Shown here piece by piece: positions 37,977-51,699 of a stretch of 64,000 bases of DNA. The DNA comes from Lytechinus pictus (Eukaryota > Echinodermata > Echinoidea > Temnopleuroida > Toxopneustidae). Location: assembly GCF_037042905.1 (NCBI RefSeq), contig NC_087245.1, forward strand, positions 28,708,001 through 28,772,000, given 5' to 3'. Every line of letters starts with the position of its first letter. Within the stretch, counting starts at the first letter, position 1. The notes beneath the pieces were generated by a model. That model was given only the letters and a program-made list of their open reading frames with translations. It was not told the origin of the DNA and did not search any database. The position numbers and the translations under genes were made by a program.

Positions 37977-39020
37977 CCCGGGGGGGGGGGGGGGGGCCAC
38001 TTACATTGACGAGTGGATACCATGCGCGACCCAAAAAACACGTAAAATGATGTCTTTTTGAGTTTTCAAGATAGGGCACGTTACGTACAGTACGTAACGT
38101 AATATGGGTGTCGAAAACACTAAAATAATGAAAAAAGGGTATCTATTTCGCTTGGAAAGCTGGATCTACGTGTTTAGGGTCAAACTTGTGAGGGTACCGG
38201 TATAAAAAATCAAGACTAAAATGTTTTAAAAAGGATGTACGGTACTTTTTGCCCCAGGAGTCAACACTACTAGTACTACATGTTAAGTGTTAAGAATACG
38301 ATTTGCGCGAGTTGGGCTGTACTAAACCCAATGATCATGATGTATTGTAATGTAGGTAAAGGTAAAACTAAAACCGACGTCCGTGACATAACATCAAAAT
38401 ATCGCTGTACTTGTTTAGGGGTTCAATTCAGGGAATACTTGCCAATAGTCGATATAGTATCGTTCGGTTTTCAATACTTGTTAAGGGTAGGGTTTCACAA
38501 AAGAGGAGGCAGGGTAGCTCAGTCGGTTAGAGCGCATGTTTCGGATAAGATCATAGATCTCAACGTGAGTGGTTCGAGTCCCGCTCATGCCGAAACGCGT
38601 CTAACAAAAAATCTGATGCTCTAGTGTTGTGTGTTAGCGTGCCTCACCACTGTATTCAGTGCAGGTGTGAATGCAGTTGGAAAACACTACGTTCATCGGA
38701 AAGGACGCAAATGTTGGTCCCGTGTATAGGAGAGTCGCAACCTATGCACGTTAAAACCAATACACTATTCGTCAAAGAGCAGGGTGTTCACCCGGTGTAT
38801 TGCACCTGCCGGTCCCGGCAAAATTCAGGTCAAGTCAAGCTTGACGTTCATATGCCATAATAATCAATATAATGACTGTGGGCATTAACGGAAAGACAAG
38901 ACAAGACAAGGGGTGAATTCAGAATATGGAAAATACATGTTAAAGGTGCTTTTTGAGATCTCATGGTCGCGCATGGTATCCACTCGTGAACGGAAGTGGC
39001 CCCCCCCCCCCCCCCCCGGG
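37977..39020. mobile_element. CCCGGG-family TIR element with nested SINE
   Basis: GAAAAATC flanks both sides (37970-37977 and 39021-39028), giving an 8-bp duplication with one base shared. The left end is CCCGGG, a G-run, then CCACTTACATTGACGAGTGG and ATACCATGCGCGACC. The right end is its inverted form. The interior resembles 50847-51431: degenerate units of about 25-31 bp such as CTTGTTTAGGGGTTCA and CTTGTTAAGGGTAGGGTTTC. A SINE of about 408 bp interrupts it at 38503-38910. The several open frames have no motif. Confidence 0.9.
38503..38910 (+). mobile_element. tRNA-derived SINE
   Basis: It opens with a tRNA-like head: an A box (TAGCTCAGTCGGTTAGAGC, 38515-38533) and a B box (GGTTCGAGTCC, 38571-38581). 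The acceptor-like ends GGCAGGG and TCATGCC pair at six of seven positions, but the anticodon arm does not fold, so it is not a functional tRNA. An unrelated body and an ACAAG repeat tail (38894-38910) follow. Alignment with the uninterrupted relatives at 50847 and 3913 shows the insertion directly. Confidence 0.75.
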
Positions 39021-39208
39021 GAAAAATCGGAAAATGTGTAAACCACCCCCCCAAAACTCCTCCGAAACAGCGGAGTTTTCAGTCTAGTTGCGGACCAAAA
39101 CACCTTATGGCATTATAAATTGATCTAATTTCATGTTTTGGTATCGTAAAGAAAAATAATTCAGAATGAGAACTACCGTACTGACGTAGACATGGTTGGT
39201 CATGTTGG

Positions 39209-39632
39209 TAGACGCGCATGGCCAATTTTTGGAGACTGTCACCCATGTCACGAGAGAGATTATTTCTAATATCAGAGACTTTCGTAAAGAATTTGGGTAT
39301 CCAATTTCAGAGATAGTTTGGGAGACCAATTTCCTTTGTTTACATTTGCTGCAAAAGGATTAACTTGGCGGCAAATAAAAATGTGATGAGCAGATTCCTC
39401 ATGAAAAATTACCCCTTTTCACCGTCTACTTTAAAAATTCACCGTCTACTTTTGTTTTGATAAGGATTTTTGTTGTCATCCACACACAAAACAAATGGGC
39501 TTCTGACCTCAGTGAGACAAAATTTTGGGTGGAAAAAATTATGCTTTTGTTGGTGTTTCTTTTGTTCTTTTGCAAAGTAAGTCTATAACTATGGGAGCTT
39601 GTCTCCCATATTGGCTGTGCACTTCTACTGAC
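39209..39632. mobile_element. Intact relative of outer nested element
   Basis: Ends GTAGACGCGCATGGCCAATT and (inverted) GTAGAAGTGCACAGCCAAT. The interior is collinear with 28306-28402 plus 37376-37724, including GAATTTGGGTATCCAATTTC and CAAAAGGATTAACTTGGCGG. It reads straight through the site where the other copy carries 9 kb of insertions. Confidence 0.85.
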
Positions 39633-39837
39633 AGTTCATGTGTGTGTGTTTTTTTTTGTAACATTAGAACAGGCTAGTAAAATGATTTTTTTTTCTTTTT
39701 ATATTCTTACAGTTATGCTAAAGCCCTAAACATTAGACTTTATTTCTGTATGACTTTGAGCCCCGAAATTTGATTTTTAGATACCGTAATGATATGATAA
39801 ATTTTACTTTAGGCTCTAGGCCTATTCCTGGCAAATT

Positions 39838-40290
39838 ACCCCAAGTCTGCACAGTCCCCCTTGTCTGCGCACATACGTAATGTATCTGCCCGAATCTAGT
39901 AAAAGAAGATATAAGTATGCAATGAACACAAACTTTTCACATGCAATATATAGACAGATATTCATTAAAAAATCTGACTCAAAATGGAAAAAATAATGAA
40001 TTTTGGGCATGTCATGTGACGGCCTGAAAATGCAGCCTTTCTCATCAAAATACCAGAATCTCGTGCAAAGTGAATGGGTGCGCAGACATGGGGTACCATC
40101 TTTTTTTCAATCTGAAAATTATGCCCGAGGTTTTTCCCAAGAAAATCCTATATTTCAAATTATTATGAGATATTTGGTACACTTATATTAATGTAAGGAA
40201 CATTAATAACTGTTCAAAAGATTTTGTGAAATAAAAATAAGTTCATGTTAAATCTTAACTCAAATCGTTAGGTGCGCAGACTTGGGGACC
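39838..40290. mobile_element. MITE with CCCCAAGTCTGC ends, minus orientation
   Basis: Reverse-oriented homologue of 15500-15911. It starts ACCCCAAGTCTGCACAGTCC and ends GTGCGCAGACTTGGGG, so the ends are inverted. It shows scattered differences from the other copy. Confidence 0.8.
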
Positions 40291-40866
40291 ACCATCATAC
40301 TAACTGTCTACATACATGAAGATAATAGATTGGAAAAGAATAACTAATACATTTAGCAGATTGAAAACGAGAATATGTCTACACTTTGATTGGTCAAAGA
40401 GACCACACACCCAGCAAAATTCCAACAGTTCCCATGCTGGGCATGCTTGGGCCGGGCCCCTCCAAGTTTATGTGGTAATCTCGACTTCAAATTGCCTGTG
40501 GGCTGTGCATGTTGTTTTGAAAACTTTATATTCAGCCAATCAGAACTCTGGTGTCTGGATTTCATAATACTCGCAAATCTCGTCAATTTTGCACTATTTG
40601 CCAGAGGAAACAGTGGAAGAAAATTCTGTTTTGAGGCATCTTTTCATGCCAGAAATTCAAATTTATTTTATTCAAAGGAAGTGACCAATGTGAAAGAGTA
40701 ACACTTCTCTTTCTTATGGTATGAAGACATTCAATTTTACTATATATTATGAGAAAGAAAGTCTCACAATTCACACAATTCATAATTTCCATCAGCAATG
40801 AATGCTCAATAGCATAGGGACCTGCAGTCTGACTGAAATGGTTTTGTCCATTTTGGACATCACAAT
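40291..40866. other. Region upstream of ARF-B
   Basis: Contains two CCAAT-type words (GATTGGTC near 40389 and CCAATCAG near 40536) and a GC-rich patch GGGCCGGGCCCC (about 40450). It could hold the ARF-B promoter, but no first exon or TATA box can be assigned. The small open frames have no motif. Confidence 0.3.
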
Positions 40867-41321
40867 GTTTTGAAGTGGCCAAGCCAAAACCCTGTCCTGA
40901 ACCTTATTGAAAATTTGTGGAGGAAAATTGAGGTGAAGGTTAAAATTAACCTTTACCATTGAACTGGAAACCAATAAACTTGACCTTTGTTGTTATTGTG
41001 AAAGAGAAAATTGCAAAGGAGGAGTGTTATAAAATCACGACATCCGTCATTGCAATGCAAATAAATGCTAGAATCTATATTTCATAATTGATTATTAACT
41101 TTCAGTTAGAAAACAGGGGTATGAATAACTTTTGAACATGCAGCTTCTTACATATTGTGGAATATGAAAGAATTTTAATCTGAAAAGCATGTATGCCATA
41201 TTTTGTATTCAAAAGCCTTTTGTAACCACTAGCTTTTGTTATTTAGAGAATAAATTGAATTCTTTTAAAATCCTTCAAAATGTCAGCAGTACATGTATGA
41301 ATACCTTTGAGCACAACTGTA
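40867..41321 (+). mobile_element. Tc1/mariner transposon 3' relic
   Basis: 40867-40950 encodes VLKWPSQNPVLNLIENLW, then RKIEVKVKIN, the C-terminal part of a Tc1-like DDE transposase. The Asp of the usual SPDLNPIENLW signature is Val here. The frame decays after this. The right end GTATGAATACCTTTGAGCAC with AACTGTA (to 41321, followed by TA) is a typical Tc1 terminal repeat. A second internal copy of the terminal word is at about 41119. The left half of the element is missing. It ends about 80 bp before the ARF-B exon. Confidence 0.8.
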
Positions 41322-41401
41322 TATAGAGTACAGTGTGTTGAGTTTTTATTGTAAAATTAAGCTTGTTTATACTGCTCATTATTTCCCTTTTGCTGGTGCA
41401 G

Positions 41402-44542
<3,141 letters not shown>

Positions 44543-44972
44543 TATCATGCTCATCAATATCTGTTTCTACTTCAGTTTTAAAGATATGTCTGTTTTGTGT
44601 TTGATTTGTTGAAATACGTTTTTTTTCTATTTTGAAGAAAATTTGCTCAAATTATCCATGTTTTGTCTTATCTTTACTTCCCTTCAGTTGATATGGAAAC
44701 CAATGTGATATCCAGAGTGAATTTCATTTTTTTGAATTAGTTTGGTTAGTGCAAGGAATATTGTTGCAAAGCCTAGGCCATCAAATAAAGGTCAAAGTAC
44801 TATTCTTTGGTATCAGGATAAAAACAAAATCACAAAATTTTTAAGATTATGGATATTCAAGATAGTTTTTGATTTCCTATTTCTTGAAACCTGTGCATAT
44901 GAATCATTTAGTAAGTATCAGCAATCTTGTGAGAAGGATTTTGTTTTAAGTCCATGGTTCAAGGCCACTTCA
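44543..44972 (+). other. ARF-B 3' UTR region
   Basis: 44684-44756 matches 24747-24815 downstream of ARF-A (TATGGAAACCAATGTGATAT). AATAAA is present near 44785. The transcript end is not certain. Confidence 0.5.
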
Positions 44973-45244
44973 GGGGCCCCGTCTCACAAAAACTTGCGAT
45001 TGATCCGATCAATCGCAACTATGGAAAGCCAGCAAAGTCAACATATAAAATGCATGTTTGCTCAAAATTTGTTCTAGATATGAACGTATATCTGTAAATT
45101 CATTTATTTCTTGACAGTTCGGTGTGTTCTCCTTGGTTTACAAAGGACATTTTGCACATTTCCTGTAGAAAAAATTATGACACTGATGGATTTCCATAGA
45201 GTTACGATTGATTGGATCATCGTAACTCTTTGTAAGACGGGGCC
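44973..45244. mobile_element. MITE with GGGGCCCCGTCT ends, copy 1
   Basis: Left end GGGGCCCCGTCTCACAAAAA, right end TTTGTAAGACGGGGCCC. Inside the ends are the inverted blocks TTGCGATTGATCCGATCAAT and ACGATTGATTGGATCATCG. Confidence 0.8.
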
Positions 45245-45408
45245 CAGGTCAATAAGCAATGATAGAGATATATATTTTTAATATAATGTCAAAAGTAGCA
45301 TACCAAATCCAATGAAACTTGTACAAGATGGCTGTCTGTTTTCATAAATCATATATCATGTACTCAGAATACCTATACTGCCCCACAGAAACAACATTAG
45401 CATTATTC

Positions 45409-45776
45409 AGGGCTCCGTCTTACAAAGAGTTACAATTGATCCGATCATTATCAATCGCAAACTATGGACGGCTAGCAACGTCAACATCTATTATGCATGT
45501 TTGTTCAAAGTATTTTCTAGCTATAATGTATATTCATGCATTCATTGTTTTCTTGAAAATTCAATGTGCTTGTCTTTGCATACAATGGATATTGTGCAAA
45601 TTTTTCGTAGAAAAAATTATGACACTGATGGATTTCCAGAGTTACGATTGATCGGATCAATCGTAATCACTATAAGTCACATCTTTTGGATTGTGATGTA
45701 AAACATTGTTGATCCAAGATGTACATAGTTTATTGTTGTGATGTCGCTGTGACAATACTGTTTGTAACAGGGCCTC
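45409..45776. mobile_element. MITE with GGGCTCCGTCTTACAAAG ends, copy 2
   Basis: Related to the copy at 44973 and in the same orientation. CTCCGTCTTACAAAGAGTTA starts it, and GTTACGATTGATCGGATCAA with TTTGTAACAGGGCC closes it. The last 100 bp before the right end are extra sequence. Confidence 0.65.
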
Positions 45777-46985
45777 TGCAAACGTATGGTTAATGCTAAC
45801 ATTTCTATGGGTCCAGTACAGGTTATTTTAGGTCAATTAACTTAAAAAGGTTCTAACCATGAAAAAGTAATCTTGACTGTCATTTCAAAAATGTGTGTAT
45901 CTTATTTTTGTTCTAGTCCATGAGAATTGTACATAGTATAAAGTGTGGACACTTATGTGAGTAGGAATATAAAGGCACATTTAGAAGGCCCAAGGCCATT
46001 GTAGGTGAATGAACTATAAGGACGAAATTATGAAATTTAATGTATTTTAATTAACTATCCATTTATTTTCATAGTTTATGAAAATTGTATCCTATATACG
46101 AAGTATTCAATCAGAAAAATAGAGACAAGTAATACAGCTAGATGTATATGTTTCTTCCGTAAATTTGATAAATTGTTGATTAATAACACAAGGTTAAAAC
46201 ACTCTGCTTGTAAACTGAAGGCATTCTGCCAGGGGCACATCTCTTGTTTAGTATGAGTAAGTTTTTAAGACAAAACATATCATTTTTGTTATTTAGGTTG
46301 TGCTAATTGTCTCTTGGGGCTTCAAGGCATGTGATTTTGCACATTCTGAGCTCCTCATGTAATATGATTCTTTATTTTATAATTATGTTAATTATGCCAT
46401 TCCTACTTCACACGAAATGAGCATAATTTTTATGTTAAAAAAAAAGAGAAATCTGCTTGATGTTGGGTGAAATGGTAGCAATATTTATCCAGAGAATTTA
46501 TTTGATTATCTGAGCAAAGGAAGTGGTATGGGTCGCATTTTGTAAATATATAGATAGAATCTATGGTTGTTCGTGATTGTATACTGATTGTTAGGAGGTA
46601 GTATTAATTGTGATTGAAAACAATGGTTAAACATTAAAAAAGTCTCAAAATCAATTTCTTCCGTATTGCCAATTGCCAAATACATCTGTAATGTGAAAGG
46701 AATAGGCCTACATCATACATGTATTACTTTTTGTTAAGGTTTGAATGGATTGATTTGATCACACTAGTAAGTAATAACCATAGTTGCTGGAAGCACCCAA
46801 AGGGTGGGGGGGGGGTGAAGGTTTTTACTTGCTCCAAATTAAGTCAGGTTGGGGCATATATGTGTTGGTACTAAAACAAGGCCCCTTTTGTGTGCTGCAC
46901 CTTAGCTGTAAACATTTTAGGCCAGATTCATTTAAGGGTTCGGGTGCACCTGCTTATAACAAGCATTGTATTATTAAAGATCAAC
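45777..46985. other. Spacer, nothing recognised
   Basis: AT-rich sequence with a G-run near 46804. No supported gene. Confidence 0.4.
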
Positions 46986-47260
46986 TATAGAGTACAGAAG
47001 TGATGACGTCACATAAATCTTTTTTTAGCATTTCAGCATTATGATACCATATTTTGATAGAGCATGATGAAAAGCCCTCACTACCAAAATTTGGTGGGAA
47101 TTGTTCCATGGGGGCCTTAGATATAACCTCATGAATACATTAGTCCCATTGAAGTCAGTGTATTATTGGCCTGGTTCTAAATGTTAGGAACCAGGCCAAT
47201 ACATTGACTTCAATGGGGCTAATTGTGAAAATTGATGACGTCACACTTCGGTACTCTATA
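46986..47260. mobile_element. MITE with TATAGAGTAC ends and strong hairpin
   Basis: The left end TATAGAGTACAGAAGTGATG with ACGTCA and the right end TGACGTCACACTTCGGTACTCTATA on the other strand are inverted. 47141-47220 forms a hairpin with near-perfect arms (ATTGAAGTCA, TTGGCCTGGTTCTAA and complement). Confidence 0.8.
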
Positions 47261-48319
47261 ATGATGATGACGATAGTGATTATATTGCTACTGATAATGA
47301 TGAATAATGATGATGGTGATCATGATTTAAAAAATCATAATTATGATAATAAGAAGAATATTAATGGCAATTATAATGATAAGAATATCAATGACAATGA
47401 TAATAGAATTGATAGATGATAATAAGAATATTAATGATATGAATGTTTCAGCCAATGGATGGTTGTGCATCGCATGTATGATCCATTTTGTAGTGTTAAG
47501 AGCTGCAACAAAAAAACTGTGCGGATAATACAGCATACACATACTTGTGAATACTTCAATACATCCTTTCCCTCAATATTTTTGAATTCATATTTATATA
47601 AAGGAGCTAGATAATATGTATATATAGGATAGTATGTGTAATTGTACATGCTCATAATCTAATATGTTTACATTGCGGGAAATCACTATTTGAACAGGAA
47701 TAAATGTATAAAATTTGAAATCTATGTGTCTATATTCCCTTATTTTTATATAATCAGGAATTAATGTATGTACCTTAACATATATGGTATCTTAATAAAA
47801 TTTTGTCTGAACTATAACCATACTCGGGTGATGTTACAACCTTTACAACAAGGTTAGGAACTTGATTATTATGGCCAAAATAGGGAGCAGAGTGACTGAG
47901 CAAAAATTTGGGGTACTAAAATTGAGCCTGTTGGGAATCCAGCCTTGGTCATACAATGTTGTGTTGGAAAGAAGAAAGATGAATAAAACAGAATGGTGAC
48001 AATTTGAAAGAAATCGGATAAGCAATAAGATAGTTATGGCTGCTTTAATTGAGATCCTAAGACTGTAGATTTCAAATTGGCAACTGGGTAAGTAAATTAT
48101 GACAAAGGGCAAGGACAACTTTCCCACAGGCCATAGACCTAGTTATCGGGGATTTTTTCGCTTTCGCCCAAGTACCTATTCCCCTGGGGCAGTAATCTAA
48201 ATATAACCAAGTTGGTATAATATTTTCTGTCCTCATGAAGGAAAAACTGAATTTGAAGTAAACTTGAAACAAATTACATTTTAGCTAACATGGAAGAGTA
48301 GTCCTTGCCTTACATCACT
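47261..48319. other. AT-rich spacer with GATAAT repeats
   Basis: 47260-47440 is an imperfect AATGATGA/GATAAT microsatellite. 47950-48100 contains AAAGAAATCGGATAAGCAAT, resembling the TTAA MITE interiors, and probably pairs with 48890-49030. No gene is supported. Confidence 0.45.
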
Positions 48320-48860
48320 CCCGGGGGGGGGGGGGGGCACTCGACCAAAAAAGTGGTAGGGGTGTGCCGCGGGCGAGGCAAAAAACGGGGGCCTTGGAGC
48401 GGGATTATTGTAAAAAGGAGGGTCCTCGGAACGGGCTTCGGAACTACAAATGTTTGTGAAAACGGGGGTCCTCGGAACGGATCTCCGTATCTCTGTGAGT
48501 GCGTGTGCATCCCTATGGAACGGGCAATCGTGCATGACGCAGCTAGCGCGGCCTCCGCCGGGTGCGCTCGCGCTTAGGCGATGGTCGAAAAGCGCTCTAC
48601 GGCCGCTTTTCACCAAAATTGTAGCAGATCAATGCGACCGGAACGGCGTAACGAAAAATATGCGAAGCTTTGGAGCTGATTTCTTTCTTCTTTTTTCTCG
48701 ATAAGAAGGAAATGCTATGCCTTGGAGCGGCTTTCTTTGTTCTTTTTCTCAATAAGACAAAAATGCTATGCCTTGGAACGGAAATTTGAGTGTAAAAATG
48801 GGGGTCCCCTCCGCGGCACATACCCACTATGCATTATATACTGAGTGCCCCCCCCCCGGG
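48320..48860. mobile_element. CCCGGG-family TIR element, GGAACGG type
   Basis: Perfect 8-bp duplication ACATCACT (48312-48319 and 48861-48868). Ends CCCGGG with a G-run then CACTC, and GAGTG with a C-run then GGG. The interior is degenerate units around GGGGGTCCTCGGAACGG, CTTCGGAACTAC and ATGCTATGCCTTGGAACGG. The open frames have no motif. It belongs to the same terminal class as 37977 and 50847, but the interior is different. Confidence 0.9.
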
Positions 48861-49134
48861 ACATCACTATGCCATCACATATGCGGCCAATTCGAAGTCT
48901 CCATGGGTAAAGTGATTACCAATTTTTACAACTTTAAAAAATTCATAACATTCTTACTGTTTGTCCGATATTTGTTCCAACATTCACCTATCAACTTATT
49001 ATTTTTCTTTTTCTTCTAAAAACAAGTTTTTATTTGAGTTTGATTCCCCTTAAAAATCTGCTGCATGTGGCGCTCTAGCACTTGAGAATCGGAGCTAGCT
49101 AGTGTAATTACAGTGCTTTTCTTGCCCGGGGAGG

Positions 49135-49621
49135 GGAGGGGGGGGGGGGCAGTCAAATATATTGCTGTATACACGCGCGTGACCAAAAAAAAGTATTTAC
49201 AAAGGGGTGCTTTTTTAGTTCTGGACGAGGACCGCATGTGCACTCATTAAGGGTATCAAAAACACTGATTTTCCAAAAAAGGGTGGTTTTGAAAGACTGG
49301 TCAATCGCAATCGCTGGGTCGAATGTATTTAGGGTACATATGTTTTTTTTTCCAGAGCTTTTTTTTAAAGACTAGCCAAACGTGTTTAGGTTATGTTTTT
49401 CCCAAAGCTTTTTCCCCGGGGCTTTTTTCTCCTCTTTTCTGAAAAGTGTTCGGGTTCTTCCCGATTGTAAGATACGACCCTGGGAACGGGCCAGGGAAAC
49501 GGGAAAACTTGTGTGGGGGACATATTCTGTTGACAAATGGCATAGGGGCCAAAATGTGCCCATGCAGAAGCCCAAAAAAATTCTTGTTTAGGGGTGTTTG
49601 GAAATAATTTGGTCACGCATG
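49135..49621. mobile_element. CCCGGG-type element, right end lost
   Basis: The left end CCCGGGGAGGGGAGG runs into a G-run, then CAGTC and GCGCGTGACC. The interior has degenerate AAACGTGTTTAGG, TTCCAAAAAAGGG and TTCTTGTTTAGGGGTG units like the 50847 copy. TTGGTCACGCATG at 49608-49621 is the inverted counterpart of GCGTGACC, after which the terminus is missing. A pyrimidine-rich stretch and C-run follow (49640-49785). Confidence 0.6.
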
Positions 49622-49785
49622 TTTTCTTAATTTTATTATCATCTGCATCTGCCATTTCTTTTAATTTGCTATTTTCCCACTTCCTGTCTTTTCTTTCTCT
49701 TAACTCCTTTTCTTTCCCCTTCCCGTTATTCTTATCCCCCCCCTCTTTTTAGCTGCCCCTGCTAGCCCCCCCCCCCCCCCACACA

Positions 49786-50272
49786 CCCTAACGCACTTAC
49801 CCTACGCATTGTACGTGTCATATTCTACATGCTCTACAGACCACCCATGATTCGGCCGGATGTACACGTACCGTACATGTGTACAATAACTTCCGGATAG
49901 CAGGATAAAACACGGATCTCTATAAATTTTAAATACTTTTTTTGCAAGAAAATAAAGTGGTGACTGAGTAGTGAATCACATATAAAGCATCTGTATTTTG
50001 TCACTTGTAAGTATTATTTTCTGCTGCCATTTCTGTGTTCATTTGACTTGAAATAATTGAATGCTCTAGTCTTTCGGCCGCACTCGTCTTTGCACCGGCG
50101 ATCATGTGCATTTAGTGGTGTACAGTAGTGAATAGGAGATAACACGATTTTTTGATAGATGTAGTACGAAAAGCACACGAGCGAAATCACCACCTACCGG
50201 TACATCACGGTGTTTGTGTGACTTTGAGGCCTTTAGATCGAAACCTGAACGCATTAAATGCCACTTGTTGTC
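49786..50272. other. Spacer, nothing recognised
   Basis: Mixed-composition DNA with several GTAC-rich words (GTACACGTACCGTACATGTG near 49862). No gene or element is supported. Confidence 0.4.
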
Positions 50273-50479
50273 GGTTAAATGACAAGTCCACCCCCAAAAA
50301 AGTTAAATAAAAGAAGAAAATTCGAACAAGCATATTCATTCACAGAAAATTTCATCAAAATTCGATGCAGAGCTACATGTATGCACTCAGTGACTCACGA
50401 GTCATCCTACGAACGAGGTTATGTATGTTATTTATGTAGAAATAATCTAATTTCAGGAGACAATTTCTTTTGTATTTTC
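50273..50479. mobile_element. Left part of a TTAAAGGACAAGTCC-family MITE
   Basis: Starts GTTAAATGACAAGTCCACCC and proceeds through AAAATTTCATCAAAATTCGA, a family hallmark. At 50480 it is interrupted by another TTAA element. TTGTATGAAATAGATC after 51654 looks like its continuation. Confidence 0.6.
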
Positions 50480-51654
50480 TTAAAGGAGAATGAAACCTTT
50501 AGAACAAGATAGCTTGTGTGGAAACAGAAAAATCAAAGAAACAGATCAACTAAAGTTTGAGAAAAATCGGACAAATAATGAGAAAGTTATGACAATATGA
50601 GCATTTGAATATTGCGATCATAAGTAATGATATGGTCGGAGATCCTCACATTGGCAATGCGACAAAGATGTGTGATGTCACTTTGAACAACTCTCCCCTT
50701 TACTTTAGTATATATTTCACTTAAAGTTAAACTGCCTCTTTTATCACATCTATCAGTAGATCATGTCACTCATCCTACATCATGGATAAAGAGTTTGTAT
50801 CACCATGAGAAAAAGCAAAAAGAGACATTTTGATGGTATATTTTATCCCGGGGGGGGGGGGGGGGCACTTACATTGACAAGTGGATACCATGCGCGACCC
50901 AAGAAACACGTAAAAAGGATGTCTTTTTCAAGATAGGGCACGCGTTATGTACGTAACGTGATAAGGGTGTAAAAAACACAAAAATAATGAAAAAAGGGTA
51001 GATCTATTTCGCTAGGAAAAATATGTTTTTAGGATCAAATTTGCGGGGATGATAAAACAAAATTTAAATGTTTTATAAAGGATGTCCTTTTTGCCCCAAC
51101 ACTACGTGTTTAGAGTCCGATTTGCGCTAGGTATGGAAGGTGGGGCCGTACTAAACCAAATGGTGTATAAAGGTAAAACCGACGACCGACGTCGACGGAC
51201 CCGTGACAACAATAAAATATCGCTGTACTTGTTTAGGGGTTCATTTCAGGAAATAATTTGCCAAGAGTATCGTTTTGTTTCCAATACTTGTTAAGGGTAG
51301 GGTTTCAGACGCCAATACTTTTTAAGGGGTGCATTTTCAGAATATGTAAAATACGTGTTTAGGGTGCTTTTCGAGACCCCATGGTCGCGCATGGTATCCA
51401 CTCGTCAATGGAAGTGGCCCCCCCCCCCGGGTATTTTATAGTCCATTAAAGGGAAAGTTGTTCACATGTGACATCACACATCCTTGTCGCATTGCCAATA
51501 GGAGGATCTCCATAGCATAAGTGATTGTAATATTCAATTGCTCATAACTTTCTCATTATTTGTCCGATTTTTCTCAAACTTTCTTTTTTCTTATTCTTTG
51601 ATTTTTCTGTTTCGACACAAGCCTATTTGTTCCAAAGGTTTTATTCCCCTTTAA
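50480..51654. mobile_element. TTAAAGGAGAATGAAAC-family MITE, interrupted
   Basis: TTAA is present at both edges (50480-50483 and 51651-51654). The arms are inverted: AAGGAGAATGAAACCTTT, GACAAATAATGAGAAAGTTA and CATTGGCAATGCGACAA on the left, and the complements on the right. A CCCGGG element lies in the middle (50847-51431). A simple copy is at 61053-61644. Confidence 0.85.
50847..51431. mobile_element. CCCGGG-family TIR element, best copy
   Basis: Perfect 8-bp duplication TATTTTAT (50839-50846 and 51432-51439). The left end is CCCGGG, a G-run, then CACTTACATTGACAAGTGGA and TACCATGCGCGACC. The right end is the inverted equivalent. The interior is serial degenerate units: ACGTGTTTAGAGTC, CTTGTTTAGGGGTTCATTTC, CTTGTTAAGGGTAGGGTTTC, CTTTTTAAGGGGTGCATTTT and ACGTGTTTAGGGTGCTTTTC. 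It encodes no transposase and is the uninterrupted reference for 37977-39020. Confidence 0.9.
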
Positions 51655-51699
51655 TTGTATGAAATAGATCTAGATCTAGGCCTATTCCACTCATTCTAT

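Noticed and set aside
38508-38591. Possible functional tRNA gene
   Set aside because: The A and B boxes are good, but the anticodon arm does not pair and the T arm has mismatches. A SINE body and tail follow, so I call it a SINE head.
48281-48616. Overlapping frames with Pro/Gly-rich products
   Set aside because: They derive from the minisatellite interior and G-run of the CCCGGG element.
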